Notes under the pieces: generated by a model
The model's database searches: none
Told to the model about the DNA's origin: nothing
Seen by the model: the letters and a program-made list of their open reading frames with translations, nothing else
Made by a program: the position numbers and the translations under genes
Part shown: piece after piece, positions 10,538 through 19,580 of the stretch
Layout: every line of letters starts with the position of its first letter
Position numbering within the stretch: the stretch's first letter is position 1
NCBI RefSeq assembly: GCF_039830135.1
Contig: NZ_CP156081.1
Location: 2,342,001 to 2,406,000, forward strand
Length of the DNA: 64,000 nt
Reading direction: 5' to 3'
Source: Defluviimonas sp. SAOS-178_SWC
Lineage (GTDB): Bacteria; Pseudomonadota; Alphaproteobacteria; Rhodobacterales; Rhodobacteraceae

Positions 10538-11323
10538 ATGGGCAATACGCCAACCTTCTCGAACGATGCCGAGCGCTTCAACTGGCTTGAACGGCCGGAC
10601 GACGACTTCCCCTTTTACCGCGGTCAGCCGGTGTGGCTGTCGACCGGCGCCTGGCTGCTGGTCCTGCTCGCGGTGGCACTGGGATTTCTCGAACTATTGT
10701 ACGGGCCTGGGCTGGTGTCGGCAGGCCCCGCGAGGTTCGTCGTCGTGTTCCTCTATGTCGCGATGCCGCTGGCTGTTCTGTCGCTTGTGGCTGGGCAGCA
10801 CTGGCGCGCTCTGTTTCGTCCGATCCGGGCCATCGATTTCCTGTGGATGATCGGCTTTGCGATCCTTAACCTCCTTGTCACCCTGGTGACCGGGACGATC
10901 ATGACCCGGCTGATCGAGACGACCGCAAACAAGGCGGTGGCCGGCGCAAGCCAACTGGCCGGGAGCGACCTGCTCCTGTTCTTCGCGCAAACCGGCGTTC
11001 AGCTGGTCGGCGAGGAAGTCATGTCGATTCTGCCGTTCCTGGCGCTGATGTACTGGCTCTGCGGTCGAGGCGGCATGAGGCGGAAACGGGCAATCATCGT
11101 CGCCGCGCTGATCGTAGCGGCGCTGTTCGCGGTCGAACACCTGCCGACGTACAACTGGAATCTGCTGCAAGCGTTGCTTGGTGTCGGCGTGGCGCGGATC
11201 GTGCTGCTTCTACCCTACATCATGACCAAGAGCCTGGCCGTCTCGGCGGGCGCGCATATTCTGAACGACTGGATGTTCTTCGGGGTGTCGATCCTCGGTT
11301 CTGCAATGGCCGCGACCAAATGA
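10538..11323 (+). CDS. CPBP-family intramembrane metalloprotease 1
   Basis: 261 residues with about six to eight membrane helices. The CPBP (Abi/Rce1-like) active-site motifs are in order: Glu-Glu at 159-160 (QLVGEEVMSILPFLAL), His 201 (FAVEHLPTY) and His 240 (VSAGAHILNDW). These glutamic intramembrane proteases process prenylated or membrane-anchored substrates in eukaryotes. In bacteria many are linked to bacteriocin maturation/immunity or membrane-protein turnover. The EE motif lacks the common R of EExxxR (here EEVMSI), so the family call rests on the whole pattern. The start has AAGG close upstream. It precedes a second, dissimilar CPBP gene on the same strand by about 55 bases. Confidence 0.8.
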   Translation: MGNTPTFSNDAERFNWLERPDDDFPFYRGQPVWLSTGAWLLVLLAVALGFLELLYGPGLVSAGPARFVVVFLYVAMPLAVLSLVAGQHWRALFRPIRAIDFLWMIGFAILNLLVTLVTGTIMTRLIETTANKAVAGASQLAGSDLLLFFAQTGVQLVGEEVMSILPFLALMYWLCGRGGMRRKRAIIVAALIVAALFAVEHLPTYNWNLLQALLGVGVARIVLLLPYIMTKSLAVSAGAHILNDWMFFGVSILGSAMAATK

Positions 11324-11378
11324 GCACGAACATAGAGCCCAAATACCAGACCTGCATTCCTGGGAAGGACAGGACTCC

Positions 11379-12158
11379 ATGCGGAAGAAGCCCTTTTGGA
11401 TGATCGGTGTCGCGGTCTACGTGACCTACCTCATCGTATTTGTCGGGACGTGGGCCGTGGTCGGCGCGGACTACACCAACCTCGTGGGCCACGAGGTCGT
11501 TTTCCGCAGCCTCGATCTCCCCCTGATCCTCGGCGCGATCGTACTGGTGCCCGCGATCAGCTGGCTCGGCTGGTGGAAAGCAATCCTGTTCGAACAAAGG
11601 GGCGCCGGGCCGGCATGGACGATGTGGGCAGTGCTGGCGGTCATGGCCTGCATGATCGCAATCGGGCTTGTTGCGACCGACTGGTCGGCGTTGACCGCAG
11701 ACCACATCGCCCTGATCGCGCTGGCAGGCATTCTGGTCGGCTTCAACGAGGAGGCCCTGACGCGCGGCATACTCGTCGTGTCGCTGCGTGGCTCGTTGCG
11801 CTCGGAAGCTTGGGTCTGCGTCCTGTCGTCGTTCTTGTTCGGGCTTTTGCACCTGCCCAATGCGCTCTTCGGAATCGGATTGGCCGGGGGGGTGGTTCAG
11901 GTCGCCTTCGCCACGCTGGCGGGTTTAGGTTTTTATGCTCTGCGGCGGGTCTCCGGAACGATCCTCGTACCCATGGTCATGCATGGCGCCTGGGATTTCG
12001 CGGCCTTCACACGTCAAGCCTCTGGCACAGACGTGCCGATCGTCGCACCGATTTTCCAGTTTGGCTCCTATGTCGTTGCCTTGGTTGCAGCGATCATCTT
12101 GCTCCGCGCGGGCCGAATTCGCCAAGTCCGGGGCGACCAACTACTTTCGGAGGAGTGA
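11379..12158 (+). CDS. CPBP-family intramembrane metalloprotease 2
   Basis: 259 residues, strongly hydrophobic with about seven helices. Full CPBP motif set: EExxxR at 124-129 (GFNEEALTRG), His 158 in FGLLHLPN, and His 202 in VMHGAWDF. It differs in sequence from the neighbouring CPBP protein, so the pair is not a recent duplication. The ribosome site is GGAAGGA. The next gene, encoding the OmpA-domain protein, starts 4 bases after its stop with GGAGGAG inside this gene's 3' end, so the two are tightly coupled. Substrate unknown; the OmpA protein or the SH3 protein are candidates by context only. Confidence 0.88.
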   Translation: MRKKPFWMIGVAVYVTYLIVFVGTWAVVGADYTNLVGHEVVFRSLDLPLILGAIVLVPAISWLGWWKAILFEQRGAGPAWTMWAVLAVMACMIAIGLVATDWSALTADHIALIALAGILVGFNEEALTRGILVVSLRGSLRSEAWVCVLSSFLFGLLHLPNALFGIGLAGGVVQVAFATLAGLGFYALRRVSGTILVPMVMHGAWDFAAFTRQASGTDVPIVAPIFQFGSYVVALVAAIILLRAGRIRQVRGDQLLSEE

Positions 12159-12161
12159 CAC

Positions 12162-14174
12162 ATGCCAAATCCGTCCAATCGAGATCTATCCCTTGTTCTC
12201 GTCCTGTCATTGTTTGTCCCGGTCGCAGCTTTGTCGCAGGAAACGGCCGCGGATTGTGACCCGTCAGACGATCCGACATGCGTGGTTACTGAATCGCCGC
12301 CTGAGCCTGGGCAAGACGACTCTGACAAGACGTCGTCCGATGAAGCCGAAGCGACAGAGACTACCGGATCAGATGCCCGCGACGGCGAGGTAGCTGCAGA
12401 GGCCGATGAGTCACCGCTGGAGCCTGCGGCCGCCTCTTCCGCCGAGGATGGAGGCGCGACCGCAGTCGAAGGTGAAACCGCGGAGAGCGAAACACAAGCC
12501 ACCGCAGAACCGGAGGCTCAGGAGCAGAAGGAAACTGGCGAAGCGGCGGATGCCGCATCTGAGGCCCTAGATATTGAAGAACCCGAAACGATCCTTTCTG
12601 AAGACACCGGACTGACCGAAGAGGCAGCGTCCGTGGAGGCGACCGCGGCCGAGAAGCTGGCGGACAATCCTCCGGTTGCCGCGGCAGAGGGGGACGAAGG
12701 CGCGGACGACGGCCAAGTCGAAGTTACGACCATGACGGAGGAAAACACGCGCTCAAGTGAGGACGAATTCCCTTCGGCGTCGGCCGACGACGCGCTTTCG
12801 CCCCTGCAGAAGCTGCTGCTGGCCGGCATCGGCGCAGCGGTTGTCGGAGAGCTGATCGACGACAGCAGAATCGTACAGAACACCGGTGATCGCGTGGTGG
12901 TCCAACGCGCCGACGGATCTCTCTACGTTTTGAGGGATGACGACGTGCTGCTTCGGCGTCCCGGCGACGAGGTGTCGACGCGGACTTATACGGATGGATC
13001 AACGGTCTCGGAAATCACCAAATCCGACGGGTCGATCGTGCGAACGGTCAGGGACGCACGAGGGCTCGTACTTCGCAGGACCCGCGTTCTGCCATCCGGA
13101 ATGGAGATCGTCCTGTTCGATGACACGTCCGAGTTCGATCCTGTCGTCGTTGAGAAGCTCCCGCTTACACGCTCGTCCAGCGTGGACTACTCGCAGGATG
13201 ACGCTTCGCTGGGAGAGGCCCTAGCGGCAGACATACAGGCGGATATCGGGCGCCGGTTCTCGCTGAGACAGATCCGGAACATCCGGGCGGTGCGGGAACT
13301 TGTTCCGGTGATCGATCTCGAAACGATCACCTTCGATACGAACTCTGCCGCCATCCGGACGTCTGAGGCGCAGAAGCTGGTTCGGCTTGGCAGTGCGATG
13401 AAGGCGGCGGTCGACCAGCGGCCGTGGGAAGTCTTCCTGATCGAAGGCCACACCGACGCGGTCGGCAGCGCGGTTGCAAACCTGACGCTCTCGGACCGCC
13501 GGGCGGAGTCGCTCGCGCTCGCTCTGAGTGAGTATTCCGATATCCCGTCGGAGAACCTTGTCGTCCAGGGGTACGGCGAGCGGTATCTGAAGGTTCCGGT
13601 CGACACCGATGAACGCGCGAACCGGAGAGTGACGGTCCGAAGGATCACTCCACTGCTGGGCATGGAGATGGCGGCGAGTTCGGCCCCCGCAGTATCAGGC
13701 AACGATTCGAACATGGACGCGCCGGAACAGCTTGCTCTGTTCGGTGACGGATATCCCGGTGCCGGTGACCCGTGTACGCGCGCTGGCGAGAGCGACTTCA
13801 CCCGGGATTTCCTTGACGATTCCGCTGACTTGGTCGCGTGCCCACCAAGCGTCGATGCGGACCTCTTCTCGTCCAACCTCGGTGGCCAGGAGGTCGCTGC
13901 ATTCGATGGCTGGTCCCTGATCTCCATCCCCCGGCGGCCCGAATCACGAGGCGATGGCATGCCGACAATCGGGAGCCCGACCGATGTGACCGATTTCGAG
14001 GGCGCGCGTGCCGGACAGGCCGAGATGGGTCTGCAGGCACTAGGCTACGAGGCGACCCGCAGCGAGGGTCTGACCACCTACTGGTTCAACCGTGACACCG
14101 GCGCCTGCGCGCGTATCCGCACGGCGGACGGGCGCTATTCAGAAGTTACCATGCTGCCGGCACAGGACTGTTGA
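12162..14174 (+). CDS. Large OmpA-domain envelope protein with acidic spacer
   Basis: 670 residues. A signal peptide (about 1-25, ending VAALSQ) is followed by about 190 residues of low-complexity Glu/Ala/Ser/Thr sequence, probably disordered and strongly acidic. A central region follows: a Gly/Ala hydrophobic stretch (LQKLLLAGIGAAVVGELIDD, around 213-232), then repeats of the type RADGSLYVLRDDD and YTDGSTVSEITKSDGSIV resembling RHS/OmpA-linker strands. An OmpA C-terminal peptidoglycan-binding domain spans about 382-500 (ITFDTNSAAI, EGHTDAVGS, LSDRRAESLALAL, VQGYGERYLKVP, RRVTVRR). The last 100 residues form a separate domain with a paired-Cys ending (GLTTYWFNRDTGACARI) that I do not recognise. 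It likely tethers the envelope machinery to the cell wall. Confidence 0.85.
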   Translation: MPNPSNRDLSLVLVLSLFVPVAALSQETAADCDPSDDPTCVVTESPPEPGQDDSDKTSSDEAEATETTGSDARDGEVAAEADESPLEPAAASSAEDGGATAVEGETAESETQATAEPEAQEQKETGEAADAASEALDIEEPETILSEDTGLTEEAASVEATAAEKLADNPPVAAAEGDEGADDGQVEVTTMTEENTRSSEDEFPSASADDALSPLQKLLLAGIGAAVVGELIDDSRIVQNTGDRVVVQRADGSLYVLRDDDVLLRRPGDEVSTRTYTDGSTVSEITKSDGSIVRTVRDARGLVLRRTRVLPSGMEIVLFDDTSEFDPVVVEKLPLTRSSSVDYSQDDASLGEALAADIQADIGRRFSLRQIRNIRAVRELVPVIDLETITFDTNSAAIRTSEAQKLVRLGSAMKAAVDQRPWEVFLIEGHTDAVGSAVANLTLSDRRAESLALALSEYSDIPSENLVVQGYGERYLKVPVDTDERANRRVTVRRITPLLGMEMAASSAPAVSGNDSNMDAPEQLALFGDGYPGAGDPCTRAGESDFTRDFLDDSADLVACPPSVDADLFSSNLGGQEVAAFDGWSLISIPRRPESRGDGMPTIGSPTDVTDFEGARAGQAEMGLQALGYEATRSEGLTTYWFNRDTGACARIRTADGRYSEVTMLPAQDC

Positions 14175-14176
14175 TC

Positions 14177-14482
14177 ATGCGGCATGCGACACTGGGGAAG
14201 GGAATGAGTGGCGCACCTGTCACATGGTTCCGGGACGAGCTCGGGATCGGCGCGGACGGCATCTTCGGGCCGAGCACCGATCGGATGCTTCGCGAGCTCC
14301 GAAAGGCGCAGGTTGCCGATGCCCATGAGCGCGCCGGCCCAAAGCCGCCACTGTCCCGGGCACGGTTCTCCGCTGGTGAGAATCGCCGATCCAGCCGTGG
14401 TTGCCAGGGCTCCTGCACTGGTTGGGAACACGTCAAATGGCTGCTTTGTAGAAAATTCTGTCTTCCGGGGAGGACCCAATGA
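14177..14482 (+). CDS. Possible small peptidoglycan-binding-domain protein
   Basis: A 101-residue frame lies exactly between the OmpA gene (starting 3 bases after its stop) and the metalloprotease gene, overlapping the latter's ATG (ATGA). Residues about 10-40 resemble the PG_binding_1 repeat: VTWFRDELGIGADGIFGPST, then DRMLRELRKAQ. The rest is Arg/Gly/Cys-rich with no recognisable fold, and there is no signal peptide. The spacing suggests a real coupled gene. The degenerate second half suggests either a frameshifted remnant of a longer wall-binding protein or non-coding sequence that carries the next gene's ribosome site (GGGGAGG). Confidence 0.35.
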   Translation: MRHATLGKGMSGAPVTWFRDELGIGADGIFGPSTDRMLRELRKAQVADAHERAGPKPPLSRARFSAGENRRSSRGCQGSCTGWEHVKWLLCRKFCLPGRTQ

Positions 14483-17019
14483 AACCGCTCAAGCTAACAG
14501 TCGCTATCATAAGCCTTCTCTTCGGCGCTATCGTCGCTGTCTCTGCCGGCGCCCAGGAAGCCGCCAACGACGCGGCGCCCGCCACGATCGAGACTTCGCT
14601 CACCGATGCGGAACTGGCCGGCGAGGGCGTGGTTTCCGCCTACTCGAAAGCTGGGAAGACCCTGCTGGTCCTGCCCAAGGAGGCGTTCGAACGAATGTTT
14701 CTTTGGTATTCCGAGACCGTCACAGTGCCGACGGGCGTCGACGGCCACCTCTGGCTTGGCGGTTCGGTCGTACAGTTCGAACAGCACGACGAAAAGGTCT
14801 TCATCCGCAATCTGACCGCCAGCCTCGGCAATCGCATCGGCGATCGTCAGGCGCCGGAGCCCGGACAGGAGACCGGTGCCGAAATAAGCCCGATTGCAAT
14901 TTCTGTGCGCCGCTCGAATGAGCCACCGGTCGCGGCCATCCTTCCGGTTGTGGCGACAGCTGAGGACGGACGTGTCCTGGTGGACGTGACCGCGCTCTTC
15001 TCCAGTGACATCGACTTCATGTCGGCACGCTCGCAGGTCGCGGCGGCGGGGTTGGTGCCCGTGCAGGTCCTGCCCGATGCATCCTACATTACCAGCGTCC
15101 GCGTCTTTCCCGAGAACTTCAACGTCCGGACGCACCTGACATTCATCGCCAAGTCGAGCGACCCGATTGCCGCGCCGCATAACATCTCCATGCGTGTCAG
15201 CCACTCACTGGTCATGCTTCCCGAGAAACCGATGGAGTCGCGCCAGTTCGATCGGAGGGTCGGTTTCTTCCGCACCGGCGCCGGTGTGACGGATCAGGAC
15301 TCCACCTATACGACCTATGAAGAGTCCGGGCGCCTCGCCCAGGCGCACAGCCTCATCATGCGCTACCGGCTGGAGAAGAAGGTCCCTGACGCGGCGGTCA
15401 GTGATCCGGTGCAACCGATCGTCTTCTACATCGGCCGCGAAGTGCCCGATCGCTGGCGGCCCTATCTGAAGGCGGCCGTTGAAAGCTGGCAGCCCGTGTT
15501 CGAGGCGGCGGGCTTTTCCAACGCCATTGTCGCCCGCGATGCTCCGTCCTTCACCGACGACCCGGACTGGACGCCCGAGGATGTACGCCACAGCACCATC
15601 CGTTGGCTTGCCCGCCCGACACAGAACGCGACGGGACCGCATATCGTTGATCCGCGTTCGGGCGAGATCCTGTCGTCCCATGTCGAGGTCTGGCCGGGCG
15701 TCATCACGGTCTTCAGCCGCTACTACTACGGCGTTCATGCGTCGCTCGACAGCAATGTGACGTCGCTCCCGCTCAGCGAGGCGTATCAGGGGCGCCTTCT
15801 TCAATACGCCGTCGCCCACGAGGTTGGCCACGCCATCGGGCTCAGGCACAACCACATGGCCTCCACCGCCTACTCCGTGGAGCAACTGCGCGACCCGGCA
15901 TTCGCGAACGCGCTCTCCGGAGCGACGACATCGCTCATGTCTTACGGCCGTTGGAACCAGGCCGCCCAGCCCGGCGATGGAATCACGAAGTTCATGCCCG
16001 ATCCGGGCCCCTACGACTACTTCGCAATCAAGTGGGGTTATGGGGATTTCGACAACCCTGACGCGCTTTCCGCCTTCACCGACGAGGCGCAGAAGGACCG
16101 CCGGCTCCTCTGGGCCGCGGGGGAACTCGGCGGCGAGTTGGAACTCTGGAGCGCCGATCCGCGGGTCCTGATGGAAAGCACCGGTTCGGATCGCGTGGAA
16201 GCGACCCGCCTTGGCGTTGCCAACTTCGTCCGCTCGGTCGAACGTCTGGCTCAGGCCACGCAGGGCGACGACGCCGAACTGGCCGGCGCCTACGACGCGA
16301 TCCAGAATTTCCACGTGATGTTTCTGGACTCGGTGACCAGGCTCATCGGCGGGGTCGAGGCCTATCCGTGGGCCACGGAAGGCCCGCACAAGAAACTGGT
16401 TCCCGCCGACCAGCAGCGCGCGGCCATCCAGTACCTCATGGGTGAGGGCGCGCGTAGTCTGAACGTCTATCTGACGCCGGACCTCGTCGACCGGATCGCA
16501 GTGTTCGGCGGCACCGAGGCCATCTCGGACTTGCAGGCATCGCTTGTGGACAAGTTGTTCGAGGTCAAGCCGAACCGGGCCTTCCCCTCCGGCATCAAGA
16601 AGTTGCCGCTGCTTCAGAACCAGAAGGCCGCCGATCCCGATGCCTATGGGCCGCTCGATTTCGCAAACGACACCTACGAGGCGATCTGGGGCGATCTTTC
16701 GATGGCGCCGAACTGGCGGCGCAGCCTGCAGCGCGCCTATCTGGACCGGCTCGCGATGATCTTCGCAGAGGAGAAGGCGATGGACCGCGCCGAGAGGGTC
16801 AAGGCCAGGCAGGACTTCGCGACCGGAGCGGGCGTGACCTATCCCTTCGCGGCGAGCATCACCGCTTCGAACGGCGAGACCGTATTTCCAGCCTGGGCGC
16901 GCGAGATGCTTCCGAATCTTGCTAAGAGACTGGACACTGCGGCGGCTCGAGCGGCCAATCCTGACGACCGATACCACTTCCTGTCGATGGCAGCCCGCGC
17001 GCGGCAACTGGTGCAGTGA
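14479..17019 (+). CDS. Secreted zinc metalloprotease (EcxA/DUF5117-DUF4953 type)
   Basis: 846 residues with a signal peptide (about 1-25, ending VSAGAQ). The first 350 residues match the N-terminal (DUF5117/5118-like) part of this family. The catalytic motif HEVGHAIGLRHNH starts at residue 447 (H447, E448, H451, G454, H457: an HExxHxxGxxH metzincin site) and is followed by a Met-turn-like TSLMSYGR. The C-terminal half contains the long helical region usual for the family. Such proteins are periplasmic or outer-membrane-associated proteases in proteobacteria and bacteroidetes, with few known substrates. A strong ribosome site (GGGGAGGA) precedes the ATG. It sits among three CPBP intramembrane protease genes and an OmpA-domain gene. 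Confidence 0.85.
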   Translation: MKPLKLTVAIISLLFGAIVAVSAGAQEAANDAAPATIETSLTDAELAGEGVVSAYSKAGKTLLVLPKEAFERMFLWYSETVTVPTGVDGHLWLGGSVVQFEQHDEKVFIRNLTASLGNRIGDRQAPEPGQETGAEISPIAISVRRSNEPPVAAILPVVATAEDGRVLVDVTALFSSDIDFMSARSQVAAAGLVPVQVLPDASYITSVRVFPENFNVRTHLTFIAKSSDPIAAPHNISMRVSHSLVMLPEKPMESRQFDRRVGFFRTGAGVTDQDSTYTTYEESGRLAQAHSLIMRYRLEKKVPDAAVSDPVQPIVFYIGREVPDRWRPYLKAAVESWQPVFEAAGFSNAIVARDAPSFTDDPDWTPEDVRHSTIRWLARPTQNATGPHIVDPRSGEILSSHVEVWPGVITVFSRYYYGVHASLDSNVTSLPLSEAYQGRLLQYAVAHEVGHAIGLRHNHMASTAYSVEQLRDPAFANALSGATTSLMSYGRWNQAAQPGDGITKFMPDPGPYDYFAIKWGYGDFDNPDALSAFTDEAQKDRRLLWAAGELGGELELWSADPRVLMESTGSDRVEATRLGVANFVRSVERLAQATQGDDAELAGAYDAIQNFHVMFLDSVTRLIGGVEAYPWATEGPHKKLVPADQQRAAIQYLMGEGARSLNVYLTPDLVDRIAVFGGTEAISDLQASLVDKLFEVKPNRAFPSGIKKLPLLQNQKAADPDAYGPLDFANDTYEAIWGDLSMAPNWRRSLQRAYLDRLAMIFAEEKAMDRAERVKARQDFATGAGVTYPFAASITASNGETVFPAWAREMLPNLAKRLDTAAARAANPDDRYHFLSMAARARQLVQ

Positions 17020-17226
17020 GGATCGGTACAATCGAGGACAGGTAGATCCACACGGCGGCGCCAATCGTGATTACGTCCAGTCCGCTCGGCGGCACGACCC
17101 TTTATTCGATCATCAAGGAAACGGTGATCGTGCTGATAATGGAATTGCTTATCCGGAAAGGCGTGATCGCCAGTCCCTCGCGCGAAGACAGCGCACCGCC
17201 AACCTGAATTTCGGAAGGAAAACACC

Positions 17227-18129
17227 ATGGCGCAACAGTTTCTGAACTGGGTCTTTGAGGGCCGGTCGAACAAGTGGCTTTACGCCTTCGGGTTCGTGTT
17301 CCTGATCGTGATGATGCACTACGGCGGGGCACTGTTCTTCCTTCCGATAACCCTGATGGGCGACTACACCACGTGGCCACCGGCAGTGGCCAGGCTGGCC
17401 GCGATGCTGGTCCTGCTTCCGATGCTCCTCATTCCATTCCTCTGGGTGTGGCTGGTCCACAAGCGGCCCTGGTGGAGCATCGTGGGCACCAAGCCAAGAA
17501 TCGAGGCGTGGAATTTCGGGATGGGGATTCTGGCGGCGCTGATCGTCACGATTGTGACCTGGCTCTATTACGGCCTGGTGCTTGGCGTGCCGATCTCGTT
17601 CGGTGCGCCGCACTGGGCGACCTATTTGCCGGTCTTCCTGGTCGCGATTCCGAAGGTCTTCATGCAGACAACCGCGGAGGAGATCATCTTTCGCGGCTAT
17701 GGCATGCAGGCGGTCCGCAGCTTCACGGCCAGCCCCGTGGCGATCGTCGTGGTCACCGCGCTGGCCTTTGCCCTGCCGCATTATCCCAACGTGCTGTTGA
17801 ACGAGTGGCCCTGGTGGGGCCTGATCGCCTTCGCGCTGCCGGCATTGCTTTTCGGCTGGATGGTGTTTCGGACCGGATCGCTGTGGATGCCGATGGGCTG
17901 GCACTGGTTCAACAACTTCGCCCTGAGCGAGTTCATCAAGGTGAATGCCGGCACGGCCACGGGGCCGGCTGCCGGGACCGCCTTCATGTTCAGCGACGGA
18001 CGCCCGTCGCTGGGGCAGAGCCTGGTGACGCAAGCCGTCTCTTATGTCCTGATCGCGGTGTTCATCACTTACTTGGTGGGCCGGCGCGAGGCCGCTCGAA
18101 GCGGCGGAGACAGTCAATCGGCGATCTGA
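17227..18129 (+). CDS. CPBP-family intramembrane metalloprotease 3
   Basis: 300 residues, seven or so membrane helices. CPBP motifs: EExxxR at 151-156 (TTAEEIIFRGYG), His 185 in FALPHYPN, and His 226 in GWHWFNNF. It is the canonical-looking member of the three CPBP proteins here and more distant from the other two. GGAAGG precedes the ATG. A 207-base gap separates it from the metalloprotease gene, so it may have its own promoter, but orientation and theme place it in the same locus. The last residues are soluble and Ser/Gly-rich. Confidence 0.88.
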   Translation: MAQQFLNWVFEGRSNKWLYAFGFVFLIVMMHYGGALFFLPITLMGDYTTWPPAVARLAAMLVLLPMLLIPFLWVWLVHKRPWWSIVGTKPRIEAWNFGMGILAALIVTIVTWLYYGLVLGVPISFGAPHWATYLPVFLVAIPKVFMQTTAEEIIFRGYGMQAVRSFTASPVAIVVVTALAFALPHYPNVLLNEWPWWGLIAFALPALLFGWMVFRTGSLWMPMGWHWFNNFALSEFIKVNAGTATGPAAGTAFMFSDGRPSLGQSLVTQAVSYVLIAVFITYLVGRREAARSGGDSQSAI

Positions 18130-18246
18130 CCGGCTGAAATGTTTGCTGGAAAGGATGCCCGATCGCCAGCGGTCGAATGAAAGAGGACTTGATACGTGCC
18201 ACTGGATTGTAACCTGAGAGATCTGGCGAGACACCGGTTGGGTTGA

Positions 18247-19416
18247 TCATAACGTCTCTCTGAGAGTTTCGTAGGGCGTCTTTCCGTTGTGCGCGGCGAC
18301 CACCATGGGATCCTGCGGTTTACAACACGTGGAAGAAGAACCCCAACTTCCTTTCGGAGGCCGAGGCTTTGGACAACCCGCTATCGCAGGGATTGTTGGT
18401 TGCGGGAGGGCGCAACAGACGATCTCTGCGGAATGGGTCTGGAAATGCAAAACCCCTGCGGCGGTGTCGGCGGATGTTTCGCAAAAATCGTTTGTTGCGA
18501 GAGCAGGATCTGAACCGTGAACGTATACGTTCATCCCGGCATTCGACTTGTTCCAGATGCAGAGGTTCAAAAGATCTCCGTAGATCTCGCGGCCAACCGC
18601 CGAGACGTCATCCATGTGGCGCCAGTCCATGCAGACGAAGTGCACCGCGCCCGCGCGCGAGACGCGCGCCGCGGCGCCGAGCGTGTCCGACAGGAAGGTC
18701 CGGAACGCGGTCTTGCTCATCTCGCCCGAAGCCATGGCGAACTCCCGGTGACGACCCTTCGCATTGGCATGGCCGCTGATCCGCACGTTGTGGGCGGATC
18801 GAGGAAGGCGGCCGACCCGTGCCTCCGCGCCGAGCACCCGGGCCAGGAAGGCCGGGTCACGACCATCGCCACAGCCGATGCGGTGATCCCCGAGGATCCG
18901 GATGTCGCCGGGTTTCGAGCGCGGCGTCACCCGCACCGCGGGGATCACCTCGTCGTCGGGATCGTCGGCGCCCGAGAGGATCACGTCGATGTCGCCGGTG
19001 GAAAAGCCCGTCAGCGTCGCATCGATCTCGACATCGATCGCGGCAAGCTCGGCCAGCTCCATCTGCAGGATCTCGAGATCCCAGCCGGCATTGAGCGCGA
19101 TCTTGTTGTCGGCCAGCCGGAGCGCCCGGATCTGCGCCTCCGACAGTCCCGCGAGCACGATCACCGGGACCGACACGAGTCCCATCGCCTTGGCCGCGAG
19201 ACACCGGCCATGCCCGGCAATGATGGTGCCGCCCGGATCGGCGAGGATCGGGTTGGTGAAGCCGAAGGCGGCGATCGAGGCCCTGATCTGCTCGATCTGC
19301 CGCTTCGAATGGGTGCGCGCATTGCGCGGATCGGGGTGAAGGTCGTCCGGGCGCCGGTAGGTCACGGCGAGCGGGGTGGATGCGGGGGCGACTGCCAATT
19401 GCTCTGTGCTGCTCAT
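18247..19416 (-). pseudogene. ParB-domain/DNA adenine methyltransferase fusion, catalytic motif lost and 3' part replaced
   Basis: From the ATG at 19416 the protein opens with a ParB/Srx nuclease-like domain (DLHPDPRNARTHSKRQIEQI, GHGRCLAAKAMGL), then a phage-type methylase domain (FVCMDWRHM, NLCIWNKSNAGM). The methylase DPPY motif should lie just before NVRISGHANAKGRH, but the reading frame there gives LPRSAHNV. The DNA for FLDPP is present in another frame, with bases missing before it and a T missing after it, so two small indels cancel and erase motif IV. After WNKSNAGM (about 18529) the sequence switches to unrelated DNA. The last residues (HNGKTPYETLRE) resemble the C-terminus of an integrase-core transposase. 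Intact relatives are about 420-450 residues and accompany DUF2924/recombinase modules. Confidence 0.7.
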
Positions 19417-19421
19417 GTGGA

Positions 19422-19436
19422 GAACATAAGGCGAAC
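19422..19436. promoter_or_regulatory. LexA (SOS) box-like site GAAC-N7-GAAC
   Basis: The direct repeat GAAC-ATAAGGC-GAAC (GTTC-N7-GTTC on the other strand) is the known alphaproteobacterial LexA operator. It lies 6 bases upstream of the ParB-methyltransferase ATG, in the divergent region facing the DUF3489-DUF2924-recombinase operon, where SOS control of a mobile module would make sense. A chance match is possible at this length. Confidence 0.6.
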
Positions 19437-19580
19437 GTTTGCGGCGGATAAAGTGTTTTTGCGTGTTTCGGCAAAGACTGGACTTGCCGCCGCATCCGAG
19501 CATTGCTGGGTCCACGGCCCGGCTTCCGGGCCTGTCCCGGTGAGGGCGGATGCTCCGCCCGGCAAACCGAGGACAGACCC

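Noticed and set aside
15205..17064. 619-residue open frame on the minus strand opposite the metalloprotease
   Set aside because: Antisense shadow of high-GC coding DNA; no domain and no start signal, whereas the + strand protease has a complete active-site motif.
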